A stretch of 64,000 bases of DNA from Petrimonas sp. IBARAKI (GTDB taxonomy: Bacteria; Bacteroidota; Bacteroidia; Bacteroidales; Dysgonomonadaceae), in the NCBI GenBank assembly GCA_002356435.2, contig AP018040.2:2604001-2668000 (forward strand), given 5' to 3'. This document shows, in pieces, positions 9,820 to 18,020 of this stretch. The translations under genes and the position numbers were made by a program. Below the pieces are notes generated by a model, which was not told where the DNA came from, did no database searches, and saw only the letters and a program-made list of their open reading frames with translations. Each line of letters starts with the position of its first letter. Position 1 is the stretch's first letter.

Positions 9820-10665
9820 ATGAAAAGGTTACCCGCTGAAATTACAATAACGGTCACTTTATTTTTAACGATTTGTTCAATTTCGCTTTCTGCTCAGGAG
9901 AGTACGACAAAATCCACCAATCAAGCTACGCTTCTGGGAGTGGGCAAATCTTTTCTGACTGACACCTATTTATCTCCTTTAGAGTACAGAGGGTTGACTA
10001 TGTCTTTGTTGCACGACCGCATCAGTCCCACCAAGCACTTCAACGAAAAGTTACTCCTGCAGCAGCAGTTTCAAATACAACTGGCATTTACCAAAAATCC
10101 TTCTGCATCCGCATCGGAATATGCCGGCGAAGTTTCCTACAACGTCAACGCTTTCTATCCCTTTTTCAAAAACACGAAGTTCAGCCTTCTCGCTGGTGGC
10201 GGAGGAGATGCATCACTGGGAGGTATTTATAATGTACGAAACTCCAACAACCCGGGTTCACTGAAAGCTTCCGTGAACCTTGACCTCTCGGCAATGGCAA
10301 GCTATAACTGGCGAAGGCTCACTTTTCGCTGGCAGGTAAGCACACCGTTTCTGGGCATGTTCTTCTCTCCCGCATACGGACAATCCTACTACGAGATTTT
10401 CTCCCTGGGCAACGGAAAAGGAACGGTAAGGTTTGCCTCGTTCCAGAACCAGTTGGCGTTACGTAACTATTTCACCGTTGATATTCCCCTCAACAACCTG
10501 ACTATCCGTACCGGATACCTGGGTGATTTTTACAGAACCGATGTAAACGATATTGTTACAAACATTGTTTCGCACCAGTTTATGGTCGGGTTAGCCGTCG
10601 AGTCGCTTAATTTTGGCGGGTTGAAGGCAAAAAACAGTAAACTAATAAAAAGCAGCTATTATTGA
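9820..10665 (+). CDS. DUF3316 family outer-membrane protein
   Basis: The 281-residue protein has a signal peptide ending at SLSAQ. The following sequence is full of short amphipathic beta strands with aromatic ends (LEYRGLTMSLLHDR, YNVNAFYPFFKNTKFSLLAGGGGD), as expected of a small outer-membrane barrel. It resembles the DUF3316 family of Bacteroidales, whose function is unknown. It has its own promoter and ends 1 nt before the aminotransferase start, so the two are probably co-transcribed. I see nothing linking it to the glycosidases. Confidence 0.75.
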   Translation: MKRLPAEITITVTLFLTICSISLSAQESTTKSTNQATLLGVGKSFLTDTYLSPLEYRGLTMSLLHDRISPTKHFNEKLLLQQQFQIQLAFTKNPSASASEYAGEVSYNVNAFYPFFKNTKFSLLAGGGGDASLGGIYNVRNSNNPGSLKASVNLDLSAMASYNWRRLTFRWQVSTPFLGMFFSPAYGQSYYEIFSLGNGKGTVRFASFQNQLALRNYFTVDIPLNNLTIRTGYLGDFYRTDVNDIVTNIVSHQFMVGLAVESLNFGGLKAKNSKLIKSSYY

Positions 10666-10666
10666 T

Positions 10667-11839
10667 ATGCAATATAATTTCGACGAAATCATCGACCGGT
10701 CAACCTCACACAGTGTAAAGCTGAATAAGCTGAAGACGGTTTTCGGGCGCGATGACCTCATCCCCCTCTGGGTGGCCGACATGGATTTTCTATCGCCTCC
10801 GGCAATTACCGAAGCGCTGATCGAGAGAACCCGACACGGTATTTTCGGATATACGGTCCCTTACGACGGGTATTTCCTTTCCATCATCAACTGGCTCAAA
10901 GACAGACACAGTTATGAAGTTTACCGCAATGAAATCACTTTCGTTCCGGGTGTAGTGAAAGGCTTTGCCTTTGCTATTGATGCGTTTACCAAAAAAAACG
11001 ACAAGATAATCATTCAGCCGCCGGTTTATCATCCGTTTCGGATTGTTCCCGAAGCGCTTGAAAGACGGGTTGTAAACAATCCTTTGCTTTTGGAGAACGG
11101 AAAATACTCTATCGATTTTGAAGGATTAAAGGAAATTATCGCCGAAAACGATTGCAAGATGCTTATCCTCTGCAATCCTCACAATCCTGTAGGAAGAGTA
11201 TGGAATGAAGATGAACTGATACAACTGGCAGAAATCTGTTGTGACAACAACATCCTGGTTGTTTCCGACGAAATTCATTCCGACCTGACCTTGCCCGGGT
11301 TCAGGCACCGACCCTTTGCCACGGTGTCGGAAAAGGCAAAAGAGAACAGTATCACGCTGATGGCCCCAAGCAAAACCTTCAACATTGCCGGGATTGTCAG
11401 TTCTTTTGCCGTTATCCACAACCCGGAGATAAGGAAGCTGTACTTGAATTACCTGGCTCCCCGGGAACTCGACCAGGCAACTATTTACGCACTGGCTGCT
11501 ACCGAAGCCGCATACAATTACGGTGAGGAATGGCTGGATCAGGCACTGGCATACATTCAGAAAAATATCGATTTCGTTGAAAATTACCTAAAGGAATACA
11601 TTCCGCAAATCAACGCAGTGAAGTCTGAAGCTACCTTTCTCGTCTGGCTGGATTGCAGGGCGTTGAACCTTACGCAGCAGGAACTGGTTGACCTGTTTGT
11701 CAACAAAGCAAAACTGGCGCTAAACGACGGCACTGTTTTCGGGAAGGAAGGAGAAGGATTTATGCGGTTGAACGTGGGTACACCCCTTTCGAACATCGAG
11801 AAAGCACTCGATAATCTGAGAAAAGCGATAAACAGCTAA
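10667..11839 (+). CDS. PatB/MalY-type aminotransferase (cystathionine beta-lyase family)
   Basis: The 390-residue protein is a PLP-dependent fold-type I enzyme. The N-terminal motif PLWVADMDF, the nucleotide-site segment CNPHNPVGRVW, the conserved SDEIHSDL and the PLP lysine in APSKTFNIAG (near residue 235) place it in the MalY/PatB branch. Members cleave cystathionine or other cysteine-S-conjugates to pyruvate, ammonia and a thiol, and are usually cytoplasmic. Length is typical. It follows the DUF3316 gene almost directly. Confidence 0.92.
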   Translation: MQYNFDEIIDRSTSHSVKLNKLKTVFGRDDLIPLWVADMDFLSPPAITEALIERTRHGIFGYTVPYDGYFLSIINWLKDRHSYEVYRNEITFVPGVVKGFAFAIDAFTKKNDKIIIQPPVYHPFRIVPEALERRVVNNPLLLENGKYSIDFEGLKEIIAENDCKMLILCNPHNPVGRVWNEDELIQLAEICCDNNILVVSDEIHSDLTLPGFRHRPFATVSEKAKENSITLMAPSKTFNIAGIVSSFAVIHNPEIRKLYLNYLAPRELDQATIYALAATEAAYNYGEEWLDQALAYIQKNIDFVENYLKEYIPQINAVKSEATFLVWLDCRALNLTQQELVDLFVNKAKLALNDGTVFGKEGEGFMRLNVGTPLSNIEKALDNLRKAINS

Positions 11840-11899
11840 AACTATTTTCCCCGCACATTGTTAAAATTTCACACACTTAATCATATAAAAACAAATTCA

Positions 11900-12487
11900 A
11901 TGAAAATTTCTGACAGCAAATATGTAACCCTGACATACGATCTAAACGTAGGCGAAGGGGACGAACGTGAACTCATGGAACAGGCCACTCCCGAAAAGCC
12001 GCTCGAATTTATTTTCGGCACAAACTCGATGCTGAAAGCTTTCGAAGACAATATCTACGGGCTTTCGGAAGGCGATCCATTTAAGTTTACACTGAGTCCT
12101 GAAGAGGCTTACGGTGATTTTGACGAATCAAGGATCATTGACCTCCCCAAAAACATTTTCGAGGTGGACGGAAAGATAGACAATGAAATGCTTTTCGAAG
12201 GCAATACATTGCCCATGATGGATACCGATGGAAACCGGCTGATGGGATCGGTTGTCTCCATTACTGGCGACACGGTAACCATGGATTTCAACCATCCCCT
12301 GGCAGGCGAAACCATGCATTTTGAAGGGACTGTGCAAGGTGTACGTGACGCCTCTCCCGAAGAGATAGCGGCCCTGTTTTCCGGAAGTGGATGCGGTTGC
12401 GGAAGTGGAGGTTGTGGCGGTTGCGATGAGGAAACCGAGTCCGGAGGCTGTGGAAGCGGCGGTTGCGGAAGCGGTTGTAGCTGTTAA
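11900..12487 (+). CDS. SlyD-like FKBP-type peptidyl-prolyl isomerase with Cys/Gly tail
   Basis: The frame extends upstream to 11858, but ATG 11900 gives the standard SlyD start (MKISDSKYVTLTYDL) and a 195-residue product. An FKBP half-domain (PLEFIFGTNSMLKAFEDNIYG), the inserted IF chaperone domain and the closing DFNHPLAGETMHFEGTV are in the usual order. These proteins isomerise prolyl bonds and help folding or metal delivery. The tail after residue 163 is made of Gly, Ser and eight Cys with no His. E. coli SlyD has a His-rich nickel-binding tail instead, so this one may bind a thiophilic metal or selenium species (inference). Confidence 0.9.
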   Translation: MKISDSKYVTLTYDLNVGEGDERELMEQATPEKPLEFIFGTNSMLKAFEDNIYGLSEGDPFKFTLSPEEAYGDFDESRIIDLPKNIFEVDGKIDNEMLFEGNTLPMMDTDGNRLMGSVVSITGDTVTMDFNHPLAGETMHFEGTVQGVRDASPEEIAALFSGSGCGCGSGGCGGCDEETESGGCGSGGCGSGCSC

Positions 12488-12506
12488 CCGTTTCGTCCCA
12501 AAAAGT

Positions 12507-12544
12507 AAAAAATCACAGACATGGATAATGCCTGCGATTTTTTT
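12507..12544 (+). terminator. Rho-independent terminator after the slyD-like gene
   Basis: Arms 12507-12522 and 12528-12544 pair over about 16 bp with two imperfect positions and a 5-nt loop, ending in a run of T. The two odd positions are A-C mismatches on the plus strand but G-U wobbles on the minus strand. The hairpin is therefore tighter when read leftwards. Confidence 0.65.
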
Positions 12545-12573
12545 ATATACACGTTTATTGTAAGCCCAAGCTT

Positions 12574-14691
12574 ATGATTCTGGCATTAGATCTGGCATTA
12601 CCCGTTTCGAACCCGACGGTCCAGTTTCTGCTCCTGTTCTCGATTGTCCTGATTGCACCCATTGTTTTCAATCGAATAAAAGTGCCGTCACTTATCGGAC
12701 TAATCATTGCCGGAGCTGTAATTGGCCCTTTCGGACTGTTTATCATGTCGCGTGACAGCAACATGATCATGCTCGGCAATGCCGGCTTGTTATACATCAT
12801 GTTCCTGGCAGGCATTGAAATCGACGTTGCCGAGTTTAAAAAAAACAGCTCCAGAAGCTTGGTTTTTGGCCTGCTCACCTTTTCAATTCCTATGACAATA
12901 GGTGTTTTTGCCGGATATTACCTGCTCAGCTTAAGCTTGATCTCTTCGGTGCTGCTGGCCAGTATGTTTGCGTCACACACCCTTATTGCCTACCCCATAA
13001 TCAGTAAGTTAGGAGCCGGGAAGAACAGAGCGGTAACCGTTGCTATCGGCGGGACTATGATTACCGACACGCTGGCATTGTTGGTGCTGGCAGTTATCAT
13101 CAGCATGAACGAAGGCCAGGTCACAACTGCGTTCTGGGCACAACTGACACTCTCCATCATCGTCTTCACACTGGTGGTTGCTTTTCTTTTTCCCCTTGTA
13201 GGCAGGTGGTTTTTCAAAAAATTCCAGGACAGTGCGTCGCAGTTCATTTTCGTGATGGGGATGATCTTTCTGGGAGGTTTCCTGGCAGAACTGGCGGGGA
13301 TTGAAGCCATCATCGGCGCCTTTCTGGCCGGATTGGCTATGAACAAGCTTATTCCACACATTTCACCGCTGATGAACCGGATCGATTTCGTAGGAAATGC
13401 CATTTTCATTCCCATATTTCTGATCAGTGTGGGGATGCTTATCGATTACCGGGCGTTCGTTACCGGATTTGAAACTATCAAGGTAGCCATCGTGATGACG
13501 GTTGTGGCCATTTCAGCAAAGTTTCTGGCGGCTTGGGCCACACAGAAAATTTACGGTTATTCCAACGCCGAACGGAAGCTTATTTTCGGCTTGAGCAACG
13601 CTCAGGCCGCAGCCACGTTGGCTGCTGTCATGGTAGGACATCGAGTGGGCTTACTCGACGACAACATCCTGAACGGCACCATCGTGATGATTCTCGTTAC
13701 GTGCACCATCGCTTCGTTTCGTGCACAGAAAGGTGCTATCGACCTCTCTTTTGCCGAAGGTAACCTGGAAGACGAGAACACCTTAACCGAGGAACGGATC
13801 CTCATCCCCATCGCCAACAAGGATACGCTGAAAGATTTGGTCGAACTGAGCCTGGTTATTAAATCCAGAACCAACACGCAGGATTTATATGCGCTCAACA
13901 TCATCAAGAGCACCGGGACAACACCTCAAGCGGAGAAAGAGTCGCTAAAGCTACTGGAAGAAGCCGTCAGGCTGGGTGCAGGTGCAGAAACCGTTATTCA
14001 GCCCCTCCGCCGGTACGACATGAATGTGTTGAACGGAATTTTGGGTATTGTAAAAAAATACGCCATCACCGATGTGGTTATGGGTTTGCATGTAAAACAG
14101 GAAATATCGGAATCGTTTCTGGGCGACCTTATCGAGGGTATCCTGGAAAAAACACGTTCAACCACCTTTGTTTACAAAGCCATTCAGCCGCTATCGACAA
14201 TCAAAAAGAGGTTGGTAATCATTCCTCCCAACGCCGATAAGGAAATCGGGTTCCCGTTCTGGCTTTCGAAAATCTGGAACTTGGGCAGAAATACGGGAGC
14301 AAAACTCAGTTTTTACGCCACCAATGATATACTTGAAATTTTAAAGCAAATCAACAAAACACATCCCATTGATGTTGATTTTAAAGAATTCAGCGATTGG
14401 AACGATTTTTTGGTCTTATCGAAGGAAGTTGGTAAAGATGTGGGATTGATTATCGTGATGAGCCGTTTACGCAAAGCTTCGTACCACGAAACCATGAAAC
14501 GTGTTCCCGATTACATCAACAAGTATTTCAAGAACACCAACTTCATGCTGCTCTATCCGGTTCAGTCGGCCACTACGGATAATTATCACAACGACATGGC
14601 CAACGCCTCACTGCTTGCCTCCATCAGGAATCTCGGCGGATTTGGCGAAGCCCTCCTTTCGACGGTAAAGAAAAGCGACCCGTCTGAGTAA
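12574..14691 (+). CDS. CPA2-family cation:proton antiporter with C-terminal cytoplasmic domain
   Basis: The 705-residue inner-membrane protein has about 12 transmembrane segments in residues 1-385, beginning with SNPTVQFLLLFSIVLIAP and including GNAGLLYIMFLAGIEID and GLSNAQAAATLAAVMVG, both typical of Kef/NhaS-type Na+/H+ or K+/H+ exchangers. Residues from about 405 to the end form a soluble region (ERILIPIANKDTLKDLVELS, then a second unit starting KKRLVIIPPNADKE) that looks like two universal-stress-protein-like units, as in some Bacteroidota antiporters. The transported ion cannot be decided. It stands alone behind a terminator. Confidence 0.88.
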   Translation: MILALDLALPVSNPTVQFLLLFSIVLIAPIVFNRIKVPSLIGLIIAGAVIGPFGLFIMSRDSNMIMLGNAGLLYIMFLAGIEIDVAEFKKNSSRSLVFGLLTFSIPMTIGVFAGYYLLSLSLISSVLLASMFASHTLIAYPIISKLGAGKNRAVTVAIGGTMITDTLALLVLAVIISMNEGQVTTAFWAQLTLSIIVFTLVVAFLFPLVGRWFFKKFQDSASQFIFVMGMIFLGGFLAELAGIEAIIGAFLAGLAMNKLIPHISPLMNRIDFVGNAIFIPIFLISVGMLIDYRAFVTGFETIKVAIVMTVVAISAKFLAAWATQKIYGYSNAERKLIFGLSNAQAAATLAAVMVGHRVGLLDDNILNGTIVMILVTCTIASFRAQKGAIDLSFAEGNLEDENTLTEERILIPIANKDTLKDLVELSLVIKSRTNTQDLYALNIIKSTGTTPQAEKESLKLLEEAVRLGAGAETVIQPLRRYDMNVLNGILGIVKKYAITDVVMGLHVKQEISESFLGDLIEGILEKTRSTTFVYKAIQPLSTIKKRLVIIPPNADKEIGFPFWLSKIWNLGRNTGAKLSFYATNDILEILKQINKTHPIDVDFKEFSDWNDFLVLSKEVGKDVGLIIVMSRLRKASYHETMKRVPDYINKYFKNTNFMLLYPVQSATTDNYHNDMANASLLASIRNLGGFGEALLSTVKKSDPSE

Positions 14692-14743
14692 CGGATGATC
14701 TCAACAAATTGTGCTAATTCATCTTTTTCACGTTAATTAATCG

Positions 14744-14751
14744 TATTTTTG
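14744..14751 (+). promoter_or_regulatory. -7 promoter box for aroC
   Basis: TATTTTTG matches TAnnTTTG and ends 14 nt before the chorismate synthase ATG. The -33 region is T-rich (TTTTTC) but lacks a clear TTTG. Confidence 0.5.
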
Positions 14752-14765
14752 CAAAAAAGAACTCA

Positions 14766-15827
14766 ATGAATACTTTCGGAAATATTTTCAGGCTTACATC
14801 GTTTGGAGAGTCCCACGGTGAAGCCGTGGGGGGAGTTATTGACGGTTGCCCGCCGGGGATCGAGCTGGATTTGGAATTCATCCAAAACGAACTCGACAGG
14901 CGACGCCCGGGACAATCGCGCATTACCACACCACGCGTCGAATCGGACAAGGTGGTTTTTCTGTCCGGCATCTTCGAAGGCAAAACAACCGGAACCTCCA
15001 TCGGTTTTATCATTAAGAATGAAAATCAACACTCGGCCGATTATAACAACCTGAAAGATATTTATCGCCCTTCACACGCCGATTATACCTATTTTCAAAA
15101 ATACGGCATCCGCGATCACCGCGGCGGTGGCCGGTCATCAGCACGAGAAACCATAGCCCGAGTAGTGGCGGGAGCTGTGGCCAAATTGTACCTGAAGCAG
15201 GCCGGTGTATCGGTTACCGCCTACACTTCACAGGTAGGTGAAATTAAACTGGACAACAACTACAAACAATACGACCTTACCACTATCGAAGACACGCCCG
15301 TTCGATGCCCCGATACCGAAAAGGCAAATGAGATGATCAACCTTATCAAGGAAGTCCAGTACAAAGGGGATACCATCGGGGGAGTGGTTACCTGCGTTAT
15401 ACAGGGGACACCCGTAGGCCTTGGCGAGCCGGTCTTTGGGAAGCTGCACGCGGCACTGGGCTCGGCCATGCTCAGCATTAACGCCGTGAAAGGATTTGAG
15501 TACGGACACGGCTTCGATGTAAGTCGCCGGGGTTCGGAAATGAACGATTCATTTTTCAACGACAACGGGAAAATAAGTACCCGCACCAACTATTCCGGCG
15601 GTATCCAGGCGGGTATTTCCAACGGACAGGATATTTATTTCCGGGTGGCCTTCAAACCTGTTTCCACCATTTTAATGGAACAGCAAACCGTGGATGTCCA
15701 CGGAAACGACACGACCATTAAGGCCCGCGGGCGACACGACGCATGCGTTCTTCCCCGTGCTGTGCCCATCGTTGAGGCTATGGCCGCCATGGTTATCCTG
15801 GACTACTACCTGCTGGCTAAAATGTAA
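14766..15827 (+). CDS. aroC: Chorismate synthase
   Basis: The 353-residue cytoplasmic enzyme converts 5-enolpyruvylshikimate-3-phosphate to chorismate, the last step of the shikimate pathway, using reduced FMN. Signature stretches are [14 protein letters not shown] at the start, [20 protein letters not shown] in the middle and [18 protein letters not shown] near the end. Length and start are standard. It is a single gene with its own promoter box, and no other aro genes are adjacent. Confidence 0.97.
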   Translation: MNTFGNIFRLTSFGESHGEAVGGVIDGCPPGIELDLEFIQNELDRRRPGQSRITTPRVESDKVVFLSGIFEGKTTGTSIGFIIKNENQHSADYNNLKDIYRPSHADYTYFQKYGIRDHRGGGRSSARETIARVVAGAVAKLYLKQAGVSVTAYTSQVGEIKLDNNYKQYDLTTIEDTPVRCPDTEKANEMINLIKEVQYKGDTIGGVVTCVIQGTPVGLGEPVFGKLHAALGSAMLSINAVKGFEYGHGFDVSRRGSEMNDSFFNDNGKISTRTNYSGGIQAGISNGQDIYFRVAFKPVSTILMEQQTVDVHGNDTTIKARGRHDACVLPRAVPIVEAMAAMVILDYYLLAKM

Positions 15828-16027
15828 TTTTCCTGTCGCCCATTTGGCTTTACAAAGATTTTTTGCATCTTTGCAAATTATTGTATTTTAACAACAGGGT
15901 CTGTCCCAAAAATAAAAAAATGATTTTCACAATCCATAATATACAGATAATCAGATTATGCTTGTTGGCATTTGAGGTAAAAATCACTTTTTGAGGAGAC
16001 TAAATACAAGATACCCTACTGTAAGTG
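15828..16027. promoter_or_regulatory. aroC-sigma intergenic region with promoter-like element and long inverted repeat
   Basis: TTTG at 15843-15846 is followed after 19 nt by CATCTTTG (15866-15873), close to a Bacteroidota promoter that would give the sigma gene a leader of about 150 nt. The same bases also form a hairpin, CAAAGAT/ATCTTTG (15854-15860 and 15867-15873), so they may instead end the aroC transcript. Further on, A-rich arms at 15915-15927 and 15980-15992 (core TGATTTT/AAAATCA) are complementary and enclose a partly palindromic stretch, CATAAT...ATTATG, at 15935-15960. The region also begins with GGGTCTGTCCCAAAAA, a string reminiscent of insertion-sequence ends. Confidence 0.4.
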
Positions 16028-16615
16028 ATGAACACGGATTTGATGTGGCAAAAATTTATCAAAGAAAGAGACGATCTTTCTTTCTCTCTTGTATACAATA
16101 CCTATGTGGAAGTACTATATGCCTACGGAATTCACTTGGGCTTTCGTGACGAACTATGTAAAGATGCCATCCAGGATGTTTTTTACAACATATATGTAAA
16201 GAAAAGCGAATTAAAAAAAGTTAAAAACCCCACGGCATATCTTTTTAAATCTTACAAATACCGCCTTATCGACCTTGCCCGTAAAGAAGCAAAAATTGAA
16301 ACCATAGACTCGTGCAGCGATTCTTTTACACTAGACATCACCATTTTAGACAATATAATCGATGCGGAAGAATCGATCCTCCTGAAGAACAAGGTTAAAA
16401 AATTGCTGGAATGCCTGTCGGGGCAGCAGCGCGAAGCCGTGTATATGAAATACATGCTTGGCCTGGGTTACGACGAGATAAGCGAAATATTGCAGATTAA
16501 TCCCGATTCCGTAAGAAAATTAATGTACCGCTCCATGGAAAAAATAAGACAAAACATCGATAATGACCACCCCGAATGGCTACCCTTGTTCATAGTCCTG
16601 TTCCTCAGCTTTTAG
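16028..16615 (+). CDS. ECF-type RNA polymerase sigma factor of the SusCD locus
   Basis: The 195-residue protein has sigma region 2 in the first half (CKDAIQDVFYNIY, then PTAYLFKSYKYRLIDLARKE) and region 4 in the second (LSGQQREAVYMKYMLGLGYD, EISEILQINPDSVRKLMYRS). ATG 16028 was chosen over the GTG one codon earlier. The next gene is a FecR anti-sigma factor, then an STN-domain SusC, the standard Bacteroidetes trans-envelope signalling layout. It is predicted to direct transcription of the downstream susCD operon when the glycan is bound outside. A degraded near-copy lies at 26299-26883. Confidence 0.93.
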   Translation: MNTDLMWQKFIKERDDLSFSLVYNTYVEVLYAYGIHLGFRDELCKDAIQDVFYNIYVKKSELKKVKNPTAYLFKSYKYRLIDLARKEAKIETIDSCSDSFTLDITILDNIIDAEESILLKNKVKKLLECLSGQQREAVYMKYMLGLGYDEISEILQINPDSVRKLMYRSMEKIRQNIDNDHPEWLPLFIVLFLSF

Positions 16616-16722
16616 CTATCCCTACAGGTTCCCCTCCCCTAAAAAACATTAATTTTATATTTTTTTCATTTTTTTTGTCCACAAATGAAAAAAATAAACG
16701 TCCTATATATAAAACAATATAT

Positions 16723-17886
16723 GTGAAAAACGATCGGTATTTTCTTTTCAACGAAGATTTTATACAATGGAGACTTTTCCGGACGGAGGAGCAAAACAGA
16801 CAATGGGAGAAGTTCAGGTTAGAGAATCCGCATCTTAAGGAGGACCTGGACGAAGCCATAAGACGGTTCAATGCCCTGGGAATGAATCGCGTCTCTTTGT
16901 CGAAAGATGAAAAAGATGCAATTTACTCTGCCGTTATGCAAAACATCCGTAAACACGAAAAGCGGAAGCACCGACTGCAAGTCTGGTTGACGGCAACTGC
17001 AGCTATCCTCGTCATCACAATCCTGTCCACCTTGTTTGTTCGGTTGAATAAAGACAATGGATCGGCTTTTTTGACCGAGAATAGCAGCATTATAGGAGAG
17101 ACTCTGCCTAAAGAAGAAATATGTCTCTTCTCAGGTGGAGATAAAATCAATATTGCCAACCAATCGGACATCCAGCTGCAAAAGAATGCCAAAGTTCTGA
17201 TTACAAACAATACTGAAGCAAAAAAAGAGTTGGTATTGAATTCCGTGAAAATGAATAAGCTGGTGGTCCCTTTCGGCAAGCAATCAACGCTTATGCTGGC
17301 CGACGGAACGAAAATCTATATAAACTCCGGGACACAGGTCGATTTTCCGTCCGAATTTAATGGAAAAACAAGAGAAATTCATGTTAACGGCGAAGTTTTC
17401 ATTGATGTTGCAGAAGATACAAAAAAACCGTTTATCGTTCATACCGACCGGATGGATATCCGTGTACTCGGCACATCATTCAATGTTTCGGCCTATCGCG
17501 ACGATATGGAAAAAACAGTCGTTCTGGTAAAGGGAAAGGTCTCCGTAAAAACGGAACAACAGGTAACAGAGATGCTTCCCAACGAAAAAGTGGAATTGAC
17601 AAACGGTCAGATAACAAAAGAAACGGTGGATGTCTCTGAATACATCAGTTGGACGAATGGCGTACTGGAATTTTACGAAACCCCTGTTTCGGAAATACTA
17701 AAAAAAGTAGGGAGGTATTACAACGTGCAGTTCGAAAGCAGTCCGGATATTCCGCTCAGTGCCCGGACCTGTTCGGGAAAGCTTTTTCTATCGAATAACC
17801 TGGACAGCGTGATGACCTCGGTCTCCGTTTTGTCGTCAACTAAGTATCACCGCGAAAATAACATTATTTATATTACTAAAAAATAG
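16723..17886 (+). CDS. FecR-family anti-sigma factor
   Basis: GTG 16723 gives a 387-residue protein that starts MKNDRYFLFNEDFIQWRL, the usual beginning of Bacteroidota FecR proteins. The longer frame from 16576 would overlap the sigma gene and adds unrelated residues. Residues 1-80 form the cytoplasmic sigma-binding part, about 86-106 a single membrane span (WLTATAAILVITILSTLFV), then comes a periplasmic FecR domain (LADGTKIYINSGTQVDFPSE, VHVLGTSFNV type) and a C-terminal DUF4974-like domain ending YHRENNIIYITKK, expected to contact the STN domain of SusC. It holds or activates the sigma factor according to transporter state. Confidence 0.92.
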   Translation: MKNDRYFLFNEDFIQWRLFRTEEQNRQWEKFRLENPHLKEDLDEAIRRFNALGMNRVSLSKDEKDAIYSAVMQNIRKHEKRKHRLQVWLTATAAILVITILSTLFVRLNKDNGSAFLTENSSIIGETLPKEEICLFSGGDKINIANQSDIQLQKNAKVLITNNTEAKKELVLNSVKMNKLVVPFGKQSTLMLADGTKIYINSGTQVDFPSEFNGKTREIHVNGEVFIDVAEDTKKPFIVHTDRMDIRVLGTSFNVSAYRDDMEKTVVLVKGKVSVKTEQQVTEMLPNEKVELTNGQITKETVDVSEYISWTNGVLEFYETPVSEILKKVGRYYNVQFESSPDIPLSARTCSGKLFLSNNLDSVMTSVSVLSSTKYHRENNIIYITKK

Positions 17887-17904
17887 ATTGCCTATGAAAA
17901 AATA

Positions 17905-18007
17905 AAAAAAGAAACAAAAAGATCGGGCGACGGTGGCACATCGCCCGATCGGGTGGAAATTTAATTCACAGATAATCCTTAGAAAATAAATTACCTAAAC
18001 TAAAAAT
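17905..18007 (-). ncRNA. Candidate antisense small RNA opposite the susC leader
   Basis: Arms 17921-17930 and 17941-17950 are a perfect 10-bp inverted repeat (GATCGGGCGA/TCGCCCGATC). On the plus strand no T-run follows. Read on the minus strand the hairpin is followed at once by TTTTTGTTTCTTTTTTT (17904-17920), a strong intrinsic terminator. On the same strand a -7 box lies at 18013-18020. The predicted transcript is roughly 90-100 nt, entirely opposite the susC 5' leader. cis-antisense RNAs at this place in polysaccharide loci are known from Bacteroides fragilis (DonS type). Expression here is inferred. Confidence 0.6.
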
Positions 18008-18012
18008 TCATT

Positions 18013-18020
18013 ACAAATGT
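18013..18020 (-). promoter_or_regulatory. Minus-strand -7 box for the candidate antisense RNA
   Basis: The plus strand reads CAAATGTA just before the susC ATG, so the minus strand reads TACATTTG, a full match to TAnnTTTG. No TTTG is seen 19-21 nt further upstream on that strand; only GGTT is present. The -33 part is therefore weak. Confidence 0.45.

Noticed and set aside
16576-16722. Upstream extension of the FecR frame
   Set aside because: It overlaps the sigma gene and the added residues are unlike FecR; GTG 16723 gives the normal N-terminus.
17921-17950. Hairpin read as a plus-strand terminator of the sigma-fecR transcript
   Set aside because: The plus strand shows GGGTGGAAATTT after the stem, without a U-tract; the U-tract is only on the minus side.
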